Below are positions 1 to 10,957 of a stretch of DNA of 64,000 bases, in pieces. Position 1 is the stretch's first letter. Every line of letters begins with the position of its first letter. The notes under the pieces were generated by a model. The model saw only the letters and a program-made list of their open reading frames with translations. It did not search any database and was not told the origin of the DNA. The translations under genes were made by a program, and so were the position numbers. The stretch lies in NCBI GenBank assembly GCA_963580455.1, contig OY756958.1:29338501-29402500 (forward strand). Direction: 5' to 3'. This stretch comes from Euonymus europaeus. Lineage: Eukaryota > Streptophyta > Magnoliopsida > Celastrales > Celastraceae.

Positions 1-74
1 GGAACCTCTCCACCATTTGTAGGGGACTGAAGTTTTCCCTGGATTTTACAAGATTATATTTAAATGTCACAAAA

Positions 75-3000
75 CTATGCTAAGTAATTGTAAATTTGAG
101 GGTTGTTCTTGTCCCGCTCCAGGTACTCCCTGTCAATAAGGCTTTCGATTCTTTTCTTCAAATCGACAGGTTTTATCGGAAATTTGAGCTGTAAATTACA
201 ACATTTAAATCAGTTCCGCTCCAAATTACTCACAGAATTTTAATCATGGTATACATAGAAATTAAAATGATACTAGATTGGAACAGTTAGGTTAGGTAGC
301 ACTAACTACTCACAATGAGAATGAAGAAAGAATTACACAATGTGTGCCCAACGGAATGAAAGAGTGACAATCAAAATAAGAAAAATGTGAAAAATAACCA
401 CATCATCCATAACGCACAGGTACCTCCCTCTTCCGGGTTTTTTAAAACATAACACCTAAACTTTCTTTATTCTCTTCCCTTCTATCTACCTCTCCGCACT
501 CGTCCTCTTTCTACTTTTGTTGATAACAATCGATTTGAAATTTCTTATCCTTGAAAGCTAGGGAAAAAGAAAAAAAAGCATTCCAAGGACAAGAATGTAG
601 CCCATCAATCAGCAATTGTTACAGTGCCCTGATGCTAGGTAACTAATATTGTGTGGGCAATGGATGGAATTTTCACTCTCTCCCACATATGAACAAGGTT
701 AAAATTCAGGAAGTAAGGAACTAAAAAAATTTCTTAAGTTGAAGCATCGTCTCCAATGTCAATAGTCTACAAAGTCGTCCATTCATGATGTTGCTTCCAT
801 GGATGCAATTGACTAAGCCTAAAAAATGATGGGAAATGAATTCTTACCTGCTGAAAGAGTTCAGTTATCAGAAGGGTGTGACTCAGCACTTTCCTTGTCT
901 TCATTATGCGAACAATGGCAGCATCAACCTGAAATATAGCTATGAAACAGACCCTTTCCAAAAGCAATTCAAGGTTTTGTTATTAATCAGCTGCAATATT
1001 TCAAACCGAGAATAAATAGATGTAAACCTGGTATTGACGGTCCTGAAATACTCTCTCAGTAGTGCTTGTGTTTTCCTCTATTGTTTCTTTCATCTGAATT
1101 GCATTTACCTGCTTCCCAAAGAAATATTAAACTAAAGCTAAAACATGATAATAACCAAAGTATAATGCAAAACCACCTAAAAAGGAAAAGTCACGAGTCA
1201 CAGAAGTGCTCCTTTCATTTCACTTTCAGAGAATGTCAGCTTTATGTAATTCAATGACGACCTGAACATGCAACAACCAAAGAAACGGATAGATTTACCT
1301 TGATTCGGAAGAGTTGAGCAGTAAATCCTTCATTGAACACAAATGAATCGTCATCCTCAATATCCCTCCCTTTGGGAAACTGCAAGACATGTAATGCCGG
1401 TAAAGGTGATAAGGCATTTCTTTTTCTATTTCTATTTCCTCTCTCTTTGGGAGGAGGGTGGAGAAATTGAAAAGGCACATCAGGCAATCAAACCACCACA
1501 AACCTTTTGCAGGACACGAATTTTACCACATGCAAGGGACTGCAGGGTCCTTCTCAATTCCTTGTCTTCTATACCTGTAGCATCCTTAATATCTTGAAAG
1601 CCAAGCTTTTGTGCATCATTAAAGAGCATCAAAACAACAGTCTGGGGTATGCCATATAAAAGCACACATGAATATTAGGGCTCTGCTTGTGAAGCCAACA
1701 TGAAGAAGAAAAAAAAGAGACAAAAACCAAAAAATAGGAGGGATTAAGACAGATCCGAATGAGACCCACCTGAAATAGGGAAACTGCCAGCTCCTTTTTA
1801 CCCCTGGGAAACTCTGCTTTCAATACACAGTGACCTAAGGAATTTTGCCACATCAAGCGCCTCCCACTGTACTTGTTTAAGTAGAATTCCTTGAAAATGT
1901 CCTGTTGAAACAGCAGAAGCGAAGCATTAGACAGTCACATATCTCACTGTCATAATCTCCAACACTCATCATGTTGTTTACGCCAAACCTGATAGACATT
2001 CAGCTCATGAGGAAGCCTCACATCCATAGGTGGATACGTCGGCCAGTACCTGCAGCCAGCCAACTAATCAAATATGAATTCCACAGAAATGCGGTTGATC
2101 TGCCTGGGTTACATACGGTGTAAACCTACACTGTTCTTAAGATATGTACACTCATCTCAATCCCCGAGGGAAGCTTTGTCCTGGCCTGAGATGATTGTCT
2201 GAACGATTCATTTATTTCCTTTGACAATTCAATATCCTGTAGAAGTGCCATAAGAGATGCAAAATATGTCATTAAGAATGGTCACTTGAAGCTGAAAGTC
2301 ACCATGAACATTCACAAACTAGAACAAGTTTCATAGAGAGATCACAAATATAAGGAGATGAGACTAGGCTCAACAAAAGCTCTCAGTCTACTCAACCCAG
2401 ACAAGGAAGTTAATGAAGGAGACCTCAATTGATAATCATCAAAATTTAAACGGTGCAATGTCTGTCAACAAGCAAAACATGTAATGCTGTGACGAGGAAC
2501 AACTTATTAATGAGTGCAAGCAGGATTAATGGAACTTGAGTTCCACGCCAGCACAAGAAAACTTTTCATTCAACATATAAAGGGATTGAATCATTTCTTG
2601 AAAGAAATCATTCAAGTTCCACATTTTTGGGTCACATAACCCTTTTTTTTACCATCATTCTTTTGTATTCCTAATTTACAACGCCTAAAGGCATTGCATG
2701 ATGTTATGCTTCAATGGGAAGCAACCAAAGATTACATGATTGAAAATTTTGAAATTATCAGCTACTGTATTCTAACTAAAAAGTAAAAACAAACATAAGA
2801 TATCTTTTTATTAAATCATAAGTAACAATCATAAAACAGAGTTTATCTTTTCAAATAAAAAAGGTGAAACCACAAAAATTGAACTCCCACTTACTTCCTG
2901 AAAGCTAGATCTCAATTTCACGAAGATGAAAAGCAAAGCAAACAGCCATCATATTGCGTATAGCAGTTATCAATGGTTTAGGACTAAAAGACCAGATGCA

Positions 3001-6000
3001 AAAAGCATCCAAAAAAAATTCAAATGCTGCAAATTTGCTCAAAGGGGATAAACATCCTGACCTTAAACATTCCTTCAAGTTTGTTTGTAAACTGACTCCC
3101 ACACTCGGTCTTCAGCTGCATCAACAATCGAAACTTTTTAATAACATTGCTAGGCAATCGTAGCCAATATAACTACCATGGAATTTTTTCTGATACTAAA
3201 CCTTGGAAATCATAGATTTCTCTGCATCTATAGATGCACTCTTTCCCAACAACAGCCTTTTCGCAAGATCCTTCTTATAGAAGGCTTCAAATACATCTTT
3301 GCCCTTTGTTAACAAGAAAATTATGAAAGAACATTACTTAGCATTGTACAGTTGAAAGATCCAGAGAAAAAACATTAACACAGAATAATTAACAGCATAT
3401 ATGGCACTAAAACAGCTATCCTGATGTCCACACAACATTAACTTACTTACCTGAATAAACCTGAATAAAACCAAAACTTTGTCAAGCGTGCCCTCCAATT
3501 CCTCTTCAGAGGTACCCTTGTTCCCGGCCCGAAGCTTCTCATCCAAAAACTTTGCAATCAACTCAGCAGGCTTGTTCTATTAGAGGAAGCATGAGATAGG
3601 TCTATCAGTCACAAAGCTTGAACAAATATTTTTAGTTTGGATTCCATTTCATAAGACTACAACATAATCCACAGCTATTGCAGCAACAATGTGCCCCTGT
3701 TGCATGAAACATATTCCTCCACCATAACATAAGGAGAACAGTGAGTATACAATATCGAGCTATTCCCAAACAGTATCTCACATTGTAATCCTGTGGTTTT
3801 TGCCCATGCAATCACATTGACATTCTTTTGGAATAAGCAATCATGCTAACATATATGGTTACGATTCAAAGTTCTAGTACTAAAGCTTTCCAAAAAGAAA
3901 AAACAAGTATTTGCCTATCTATTACCACTAGCACAATACAGTACATTTACAGCAGATGAATCCTCAAAAAGAGTTTCCACTTTGAAACTCCAGAGGTATA
4001 ACTGTATCAACCTCCAAAAGACCCCCCCACCCATTTACTTTCCAGATACGTTACAATTGCCCTAAAGAATTTTCAACCCTTCAATTTTAAATATTGACAT
4101 TCTCAATTAAAAAAATTCAATACAAGTGAACAAGTAACCAAGGCAATTCTAGATTTTTCTCTTTGCTTGAGGTGTGGGAAAAATTACAGACTTGATGGAA
4201 CTTCTTCATCAGATGAGAAGCGAAGCTTGAAATTCCTAGAAACAGAGCTATCTATATGGGAATACAGCCACCTAATCGTTTTAGAAGTCCGAGTGCATAA
4301 AATGATAGTGTCTGATTTAGGGGCCTTGAGCACAAGAAAATAAAGATTTTCCTGGAGATCTATAGGGTCCCAATCAATTTTACAAAATATAAAAAGACAG
4401 AAAACAAGATAATAACAAACTGACCTGGCGAAGATTAATTAGATGCTCAAATGCATCTTTAATGGTGTTGCAAAATGCTTCATTCTTAGAAAAGCTTTCT
4501 TCCCATATGGTGTCAAGAGAGGCCTTAAATTCCAACAGAGACGAAACCATATCCTTGTCTTTCTCTTCATCCATGACAATGCCCTGACCAGCTCTTCGAA
4601 TGTATGAACTAAGGGCCTGCCTCAAAGTTTCAAGGGCATTGACCCTAGAGAACAGTGAATACATCCTCTGAAGGTCCTCAATTCGATGCCCATCCATGAG
4701 TGCCAAGAACCCCTAGATAAGCAAATTCATTATTATTCAAAGCAACTCAAGTACTGGCAGATATACTATACAGATATGGCAAGGACCTGTACCTTGTCAA
4801 GAATGGCAGATATATGGCATTCAAGAAGCTGCCTTTCAGAAGTTGCTATAAGCGACTTTCTCGTACTTGAGTCCATGTAGAGTAAGCATCTTTCATGTTC
4901 TTCATGCAACCTTACCTGCAAGTGTAGTTCACCCGAAAATTGCCAAAGTAAATGAATGAAACGAAGACGAGTGGACCTACTCAATAAACATTGAGATTAA
5001 GAAGATGGACCATTGAAATAAAACTAAAAGAAACAAAATACATCAGCGTAGATAACCAACTCCAAGAAAAGAGAGGACAAACGCACCTCCACATGTTTCA
5101 AGTAGTCAGGAACATCAGCTTGCTGCATGTATTTCATGCCTTCTGAAGCATAAAATTCAGATGTGCACTCAAGGAAAGGCTTCTCAAAGCTTTCTGAGTA
5201 AATTCCTAGAGCAGTAAACATCTTCAAAAGATGACTCAAAAGTGTTCTATCAACTGCTTCACCTAATCTGAACACCAAAAACAGAACAATGTGAACTCCA
5301 AGATGAAAGGTAAGCCCACCAATGAAGCATAAAGGCCCCATCAGGAAGACAATGGACAATAGAAATGGAAGATTTTCTTGATGACAGCCGCGCAGGGATT
5401 TAAAATGAATTTGTTAACAACTCAAGTAGAGAGCAGCAATGCCATAAAGCATAACAATCAACAGCTTGAGTTGATAAAGATGTCAAACAGAATTACTAGA
5501 ACACAAAATCATGGAAGGTGTTTTTTTTTACCCTAAAAAATAGGGAAGATGATAGAGCAACTAATGGAAAGTAAATACCAGAATGGAGGCCTGATGCAAG
5601 AACATCCCAACAACTATAGGTGTATTTTTAAGAGAATCATTTTTCAAATAAACAAATGAGTTACACAACACAGGTTGTGACTTTAATAAAACTATAAGTA
5701 TGACTTATTTCCTTTAGTTCAGATGAATGGCCGGGATTGTTTGGTTACATAAGGAGTTTATGAATAGACTTGTATTAGTACTGCAGCAGTTTATGCTCTT
5801 CTCGACATACAAAAAATTCTAGAGTTCGGTTCTAGCGCTTTTAGGCATATGATGGTTGAGTATTTGCCACAAACTGTAAGCTCATCAGCAACAAATGTTT
5901 CAGGAGCCTGTATGGAGGTAGTGGAAGGTAGCCGGGACCCTTATGTCAAGAGGTTATGTTTCTGGGCATAGCTGTGTCAGGAGAAGTCTACAACCAAACC

Positions 6001-8525
6001 CTAAGAACGTGTTGCAACTCAAAGAGTGGCCAGTGCCACCATTCACAGGTGATGTTCATAGTTTGTCCATTGGAGAAACAATTATATGCAATTCTTATTG
6101 GCGAAAACCAGCTAGCAAGAGCACCTGATTGCTAAAGGTGAGTTGGAGAAAAATGACCCTACGATATATAATGAGATAGCTAAGGTTTTCTCACAAAGTC
6201 GCGCTTCTCCAACCAGGAGGGATTGAAGAAGGACCACTTTAACATGTTTAGTAGTTGTTTTCTACAGTGCTTTTTTCTTTTGTTTTTATTTTTAAATCTC
6301 TTCTTGCCGAGGGTTAAAGGGATTCAAACCCTGACATAATGACAAGATGGTGAAGAGCGTCACCAGTTCATCACTGAACCAGTAGCACTATTCACGATGG
6401 TATACATGGAATCAAAGTTTCCTATATCTAATGCAAACCAGGAGCACTATTCACTGTGGTATACATGGATTCATAAGTTAGCTATATCTAATGCGAGTAG
6501 GACTCTTGATTCTAAAATGACTAAACTAATTAACAATATTTTCACTAGAAATAACTAACTAAACACCACACTCAAGCTAAGACCTGACAAACGTAACAAG
6601 TACCCAATTGACTAAACTTGACCCCATTTCAAATTACGTCTGCCTCAGTAATAGACATAATAATAATTTTAGGATTTTCCCATTCTGCATCACAAAAGCA
6701 ACTTAGAAATTCAGATATTTATGCTTAACTGAAGTTGACATATTATAGGATTACCTTTCACTCTCAATCATTCTTAAAAGTCCAATTACAGTTTTGTGCT
6801 CAACTTCAGAAGACAAAGAAAGATGTTTCCGGAAAAGTTGCAAGCCCAAGTCCCACAACGATCGCACATTTGGGGTTTGTTTCACATATGTTCTATCAAG
6901 AAACAAGGCTATACTGCGAATCATCAATATCTGATCGCATAGATCCTGCCAACATCTCTCAACAAGAGATAAGAAGACCACCAAATCAGAACTTCGACCA
7001 ACCAAAGACTGCAGAGCAGCAGATATATGTGCTTCACACTCCTTTTCTATTCGTTGATAAAGATTTCCCCCCATCTTGTGCAGGCAAAGATTGTTGACAT
7101 CCTAAGGACAAAACAAACATGTTCATCATGAGTTTAGCAAGAAAAAAATCACATCGGAAAACAACCAAATTTGAGAGAGAGAGAAATAGTAGGATCTACC
7201 TGATAAAGCTTCTCCAAGTCGCAAGAATTTGGTTGCTTCAAGAATATAGCTTCAATAGCAGCCTTCAGCTTCCCCCATGTATCCTCCTCGAAGTTGGTGG
7301 GCAGCGTTGGTTTGGCTTCATGTGAAAACAATGAACAATTAATGATGGAATTTACCAATAACCTTTTTAGCTGGAATCATACGAAAAAATGACCATTGAA
7401 AACTGTAACAATGATAGTACTTTTATACTTCATTGAAACCTTCATAGTTGCACACTATGCATTTGTATGACACGATATATCAAAATACCTGGAGTGCACA
7501 ATCTTTGGGGTGGGGGTTACATTTTCAGTGTCATGGCCATGGACCCTATAACTTTTTAAGTTATGTCTATGCACAGTACCAATACATCATTAAAGATAAA
7601 AACATTTGAAAAGAACCAACTCAAAAACTACGGGCCAGTTGTTGCCAGTGAAGGCATACTAATCAATCAACAAAACCTACATTACACACTCACTTCAGAA
7701 AGAACCACAACCCAGGGTTAAGGAAAAAAAAAATAGTAAAGAGATAATCATGGATAATAGGTGCGTCCAAAGACCAGAACAACTAAAATTAAACACTTAC
7801 CTTTTTAGAATGGGAATTGAGAATTCCCATTAATAGTATATAAACTAAAGAATAAGTGCTATGAGAATAAAGCCCTTACTTCGCACAATGAAGAACTACA
7901 GCTCAACTTAAACTACAAATGATATGAGACTAAAGCCCTTGCAAAAGTGGCTTCAATAATAACAAACATATCAAGATCCAAAATTGAAAGTAATTCTAAG
8001 TGTTAAGGTAGAAATTGCACAGAATTCTGAAGAAATAAATGCATTCAAAAACTTCTAAGCTCCACCCAATTATTAAACCAAACGCACTTGATATCCAGCT
8101 TCTTTGCATCAGTCCGCGGACAAAACTCTCGTTTCCTAATTCAGCAACAACGACCTCCAAATTCCGCAATCAACACGACTCCACAATGAACTACGAAAAT
8201 AAAAAATGAGGAGCAAAATTGAACCTTTAACGAGCTTAATAACGAGCTTCTTAGCGGGCTGAGGAGGGATGGCCTTTTTGCGCGAGAGATTGGCGGCGGG
8301 AGGAGGGACACCATTCTCGGGGTTGAGATCTCCGTCGATGGCCATAGAAGATGGGTCGTATACGACTGCATCATCAGCGGAAGCGTGGTGGTGATGGAGG
8401 CGGTTCCTGTTGGAGGAGTCGAGTGAGCAGGCCGCCTGGGACTGGGACTTGGCCTTCTTCATAAGGGCAAAACGGGAGGTTGAGCTGCTGGTGCTGTGTG
8501 CAGAGCGTTTGGTGGGGAGAGACAT
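75..8525 (-). CDS. CUL4: Cullin-4, scaffold of CRL4 E3 ubiquitin ligases
   Basis: Seventeen exons read on the minus strand: 8525-8225, 7315-7200, 7101-6755, 5267-5087, 4915-4793, 4712-4425, 3576-3451, 3303-3202, 3115-3062, 2236-2130, 2049-1989, 1901-1770, 1641-1504, 1379-1299, 1108-1028, 928-848, 188-75. All junctions are GT-AG, frames join exactly and the product is 810 residues, close to Arabidopsis CUL4 (about 792). The N-terminus (MSLPTKRS, then MKKAK and AANLSRKKA) is typical of plant CUL4 and sets the start. The cullin repeats fill the middle. The cullin-homology region follows, and the C-terminal winged-helix carries the neddylation motif IVRIMK with Lys756 as the likely NEDD8 site; the protein ends NYLA. 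Known role of the family: CUL4 binds DDB1-DCAF receptors through its N-terminus and RBX1 through its C-terminus, in the nucleus, acting in photomorphogenesis and DNA repair. Two residues at exon joins differ from Arabidopsis (Val for Gly). Identification is by recalled similarity, not by a search. Confidence 0.96.
6271..6384 (-). mobile_element. Possible tRNA-derived SINE
   Basis: On the minus strand there is a box A-like sequence TGGTTCAGTGA (6381-6371), about 40 bases before a box B-like sequence GGTTTGAATCC (6330-6320), then an A-rich tail (6295-6271). That order fits an RNA polymerase III retroposon. I could not find a target-site duplication, and the spacing is slightly wider than in a tRNA, so this stays tentative. 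Confidence 0.4.
6379..6496. repeat. 59-bp imperfect tandem duplication
   Basis: Two neighbouring copies (6379-6437 and 6438-6496) share the order CACTATTCAC, then GGTATACATGGA, then CTATATCTAATGC, with scattered differences. The first copy starts inside the SINE-like box A region. Confidence 0.75.
7316..8224 (-). other. CUL4 intron 1
   Basis: A 909-bp intron lies between the disordered N-terminal exon and the exon beginning with [10 protein letters not shown]. It splits an alanine codon (G/CC). It is AT-rich and I see no embedded gene. Confidence 0.85.
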
Positions 8526-8816
8526 GAAAGTGATGAAGGATCAGGAGGACATTGTGAGTGAGAAGAAAAACCAGAAAAATATAAATCGAGGTTAATGAAG
8601 GTTGGAGAAGAATACCATTACATTCAAAACAATTGAATATTATTTCAAAAAAAAAAAAATCAGCTTTCATTTATATTTGTTTTATTAACCAAGAATTTTG
8701 TTATTTACAATTGTTTTTGTCGCTCAATTTAAAAACACATAGTATTAGGAAGAGATTAAGAGAAGAAAAAGAAAAAAAAAAGTGAGGAAGACAGGCCATA
8801 TAATATGATTTTTTGG
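8526..8816. promoter_or_regulatory. CUL4 upstream region
   Basis: About 290 bp lie between the CUL4 start codon and the left border of the Mutator-like element, so the proximal promoter and 5' leader must fit here or run into the transposon. It has A-rich runs but no clear TATA box on the minus strand. Confidence 0.4.
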
Positions 8817-9674
8817 GGTTAATACTATTGTTGGTCACTGGAAAAATAGACAGTGTTTTATTTTGATCACTGGAAGTAAAAAAGTATTAAGTTAGGAATA
8901 CAAAGTGTGAATTTATATCAACTTGACCATTCGGTTAGATTTTTAGAAATTCGATCAGTCAATTCGTCCATATGGCAATTGACCGTCCCATGTGGCAAAT
9001 CATTTTTGAAAAAGTACATATTTAGTTTATATATATAAATTATATTTGAAAAATAAATTAAATCTCAACCATTGGATAAAACCAATGGTTGAGATCAAAA
9101 CCCTAAATCTTATTTCTCCTCCCTAGAACAACAGCCGCATTCTCCTTCTCTTCTTTCTCCCTAGAGCAGCAGCCGCATGATCAATTGGATGAAAGCATGT
9201 TCCTACCTGCAAAAGACGCTGCCATAAAAAGAGATTTATTGAGGATTCAAACTAGATGATTTTCCTTATGAGTTTAAAATCAGGGGTGTTGCAGATTCTT
9301 CAAATCTTGTGAAAAAATTTCAAACCCTGTTGTAGATTCTTGCTAGGCCGGTGGAGAGATGGAGATGGAGATGACTTGCTAGGGTTACTAGAGCATATAT
9401 AAGAGAAGAAATTGAGAGAGCCAGAGCAACTGTCGTGGTGAGAGAGCTAGTGAAGCTCTAGCGGATAACTAAAGAAGAATTTGAGGGCGGCACAACTCTT
9501 GTGTAATATTGGCTTAACGCCATGATGCCAAGTCAGCAAATATCCTGCCCGATTTTACCAAAATCTGATGGAGTGGTCATTCTGAAATGTTTTTACACTT
9601 GAAATTCTCAGCTTGACACTTTTTGACTTTCAAAACACGACTTATTTTTTAATGACCAATAATAATATTAATCC
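8817..9674. mobile_element. Mutator-like non-autonomous transposon (858 bp)
   Basis: The left end GGTTAATACTATTGTTGGTC and the inverted right end GGATTAATATTATTATTGGT are clearly related. The similarity goes on for roughly 45 bp, including a shared GTGTTTT. The element is flanked by an exact 11-bp direct repeat TGATTTTTTGG (8806-8816 and 9675-9685). Long terminal inverted repeats with a 9-11 bp duplication are diagnostic of the Mutator superfamily. No transposase is present. The core contains a repeated CCCTAGA(A/G)CA(A/G)CAGCCGCAT-type segment, which could be captured host DNA. Confidence 0.85.
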
Positions 9675-9685
9675 TGATTTTTTGG

Positions 9686-10271
9686 ATCTATGGGCCAAGT
9701 TTTCCGCTCTTGAGCCTTTTTCCCCAAACGTACCGGAGTAACAAATCAATTAGCCCACAGGCCTCACATTCACAACATGGGCTCTATAGAATATACATCA
9801 ACCAAGTAAGGTTGTAAAAAACAGTCAAAAAAATTAAAATTGAAATTGAAATCAAATCGTTTGATTGATTTTTTTTTAAAAAAAATACATATTTTCACAA
9901 TAATCAATGGAAATTAAAAAATGGACATAAATAACTAAATAATTTCATGAAAATCAAATTATGTCAAAAAAAAGCGATTAAAAAAAATAGACCGTTAACT
10001 GTCCATAATTTCAAGTTGTCAGCTTTGACCAAACACACAAGTACATCAAACCCAAAGCCGAACATATAGAACCTCCCACTTGATCCAGTCTCCATTGACT
10101 GCTTATTAAACAGTCAACTTACGTACGGATTCCTCATTGGTTGACTCCTCTGTCTCGTCGCTTGCCTCTCCAAGACTTCCTCTCTATATAACCCGACACT
10201 CTCACTTCAAACTGAGTCCAAAAAAAAGCTTCGAAAAATTAATCAAGCGGAAATTGCACATTGATTCATCG
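9686..10271 (+). promoter_or_regulatory. Upstream region of the VQ gene with W-boxes and a TATA box
   Basis: W-box cores occur as TTGACC (10025-10030), TTGACT (10095-10100), AGTCAA, i.e. TTGACT on the minus strand (10112-10117), and TTGACT (10141-10146). A TATA box CTATATA (10184-10190) lies about 80 bp before the start codon. VQ proteins partner WRKY factors, which bind W-boxes, so feedback control is plausible but is inference. Confidence 0.6.
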
Positions 10272-10565
10272 ATGGCTCGTGAAGAGGTGAAGGTGGTGTT
10301 TATTGATACCCAGTTCATTCAAACTGATCCTGTGAGCTTCAAATCAGTGGTTCAAAGGCTTACGGGCAAGGACTCGTCCAATGTCGACGACAAATTAAAA
10401 TCACCGATGCCGACCACCGATTACGGCCCCCCAACGGGCGGTAGTACTGGTGGTGTTAGCATGCCGATTAATGATAATTCAATGTTAGAGGTGTCTCCTG
10501 TGGAATATTTCTGGTATCATAACTTGTTGGAATCGGACGAGTGTATTATTCATAATTCATTTTAA
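10272..10565 (+). CDS. VQ-motif protein, 97 residues
   Basis: This is an intronless short ORF, as is usual for VQ genes. The signature FKSVVQRLTG (residues 23-32) fits FxxxVQxxTG exactly. The N-terminus MAREEVKVVFIDTQFIQTD resembles the VQ1/VQ10-type small proteins. The frame stays open upstream to 10137, but the TATA box at 10184 falls inside that extension, so the methionine at 10272 is the better start. The C-terminal part is rich in Gly, Pro and Ser and ends in acidic and aromatic residues. Known role of the family: the VQ core binds WRKY transcription factors (groups I and IIc) in the nucleus and modulates defence and stress genes. Small VQ genes of this kind are often strongly stress-inducible; the W-boxes upstream agree with that. 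Confidence 0.9.
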   Translation: MAREEVKVVFIDTQFIQTDPVSFKSVVQRLTGKDSSNVDDKLKSPMPTTDYGPPTGGSTGGVSMPINDNSMLEVSPVEYFWYHNLLESDECIIHNSF

Positions 10566-10957
10566 TTAATTATTCGGAACGAGATATGTGTTCATATATT
10601 TTATAATAGTGTGATTTATCTATTTTTCATTCAGTTTTTGGTGCTTTTTCCTGTCGATTTAGTAGGGGTGAAATATGTGGTTGGCGATAATGCAATACGC
10701 GCGACCTTTAATTTTGTGGTCATAATTTGGGACAAGTAGCTACTGTTTAGTTCGCAGAAAGAAAGAGAGACACAAGGTGTATATCTACAATATTTATTAA
10801 ATAAAATTGAGAAATTATTATCAGTGGTGATATATATCCCTGACCTAAATATCTCATTTCATTGTAACATTGTCTCATTCCATTGTAACATTGTAGTTTT
10901 ACATATTCTATTGTAAGTGTATAATGAAATATGATGTTACAATGGAATATTACAATA
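10566..10957. other. Downstream flank of the VQ gene and left arm of an inverted-repeat element
   Basis: The first 270 bp look like 3' UTR and spacer. From about 10838 the sequence begins an inverted-repeat arm (CTAAATATCTCATTTCATTG, then repeated CATTGTAACATTG) whose partner lies at about 13339-13443, on the far side of the LINE fragment. Confidence 0.6.

Larger units (their letters stand above)
5268..6754 (-). other. Long CUL4 intron 3 with repeat insertions
   Basis: This 1,487-bp intron is the longest in CUL4. It separates the exon ending in the codons for ESER from the one starting LGEAV. It holds a SINE-like segment (about 6271-6384) and a 59-bp tandem duplication (6379-6496). I see no coding sequence in the remainder. 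Confidence 0.8.

Noticed and set aside
6735..7097. 120-codon plus-strand frame
   Set aside because: It is antisense to a CUL4 exon that matches the cullin family codon by codon.
10137..10271. N-terminal extension of the VQ protein by 45 residues
   Set aside because: The promoter TATA box lies inside the extension, and known small VQ proteins start at MAR.
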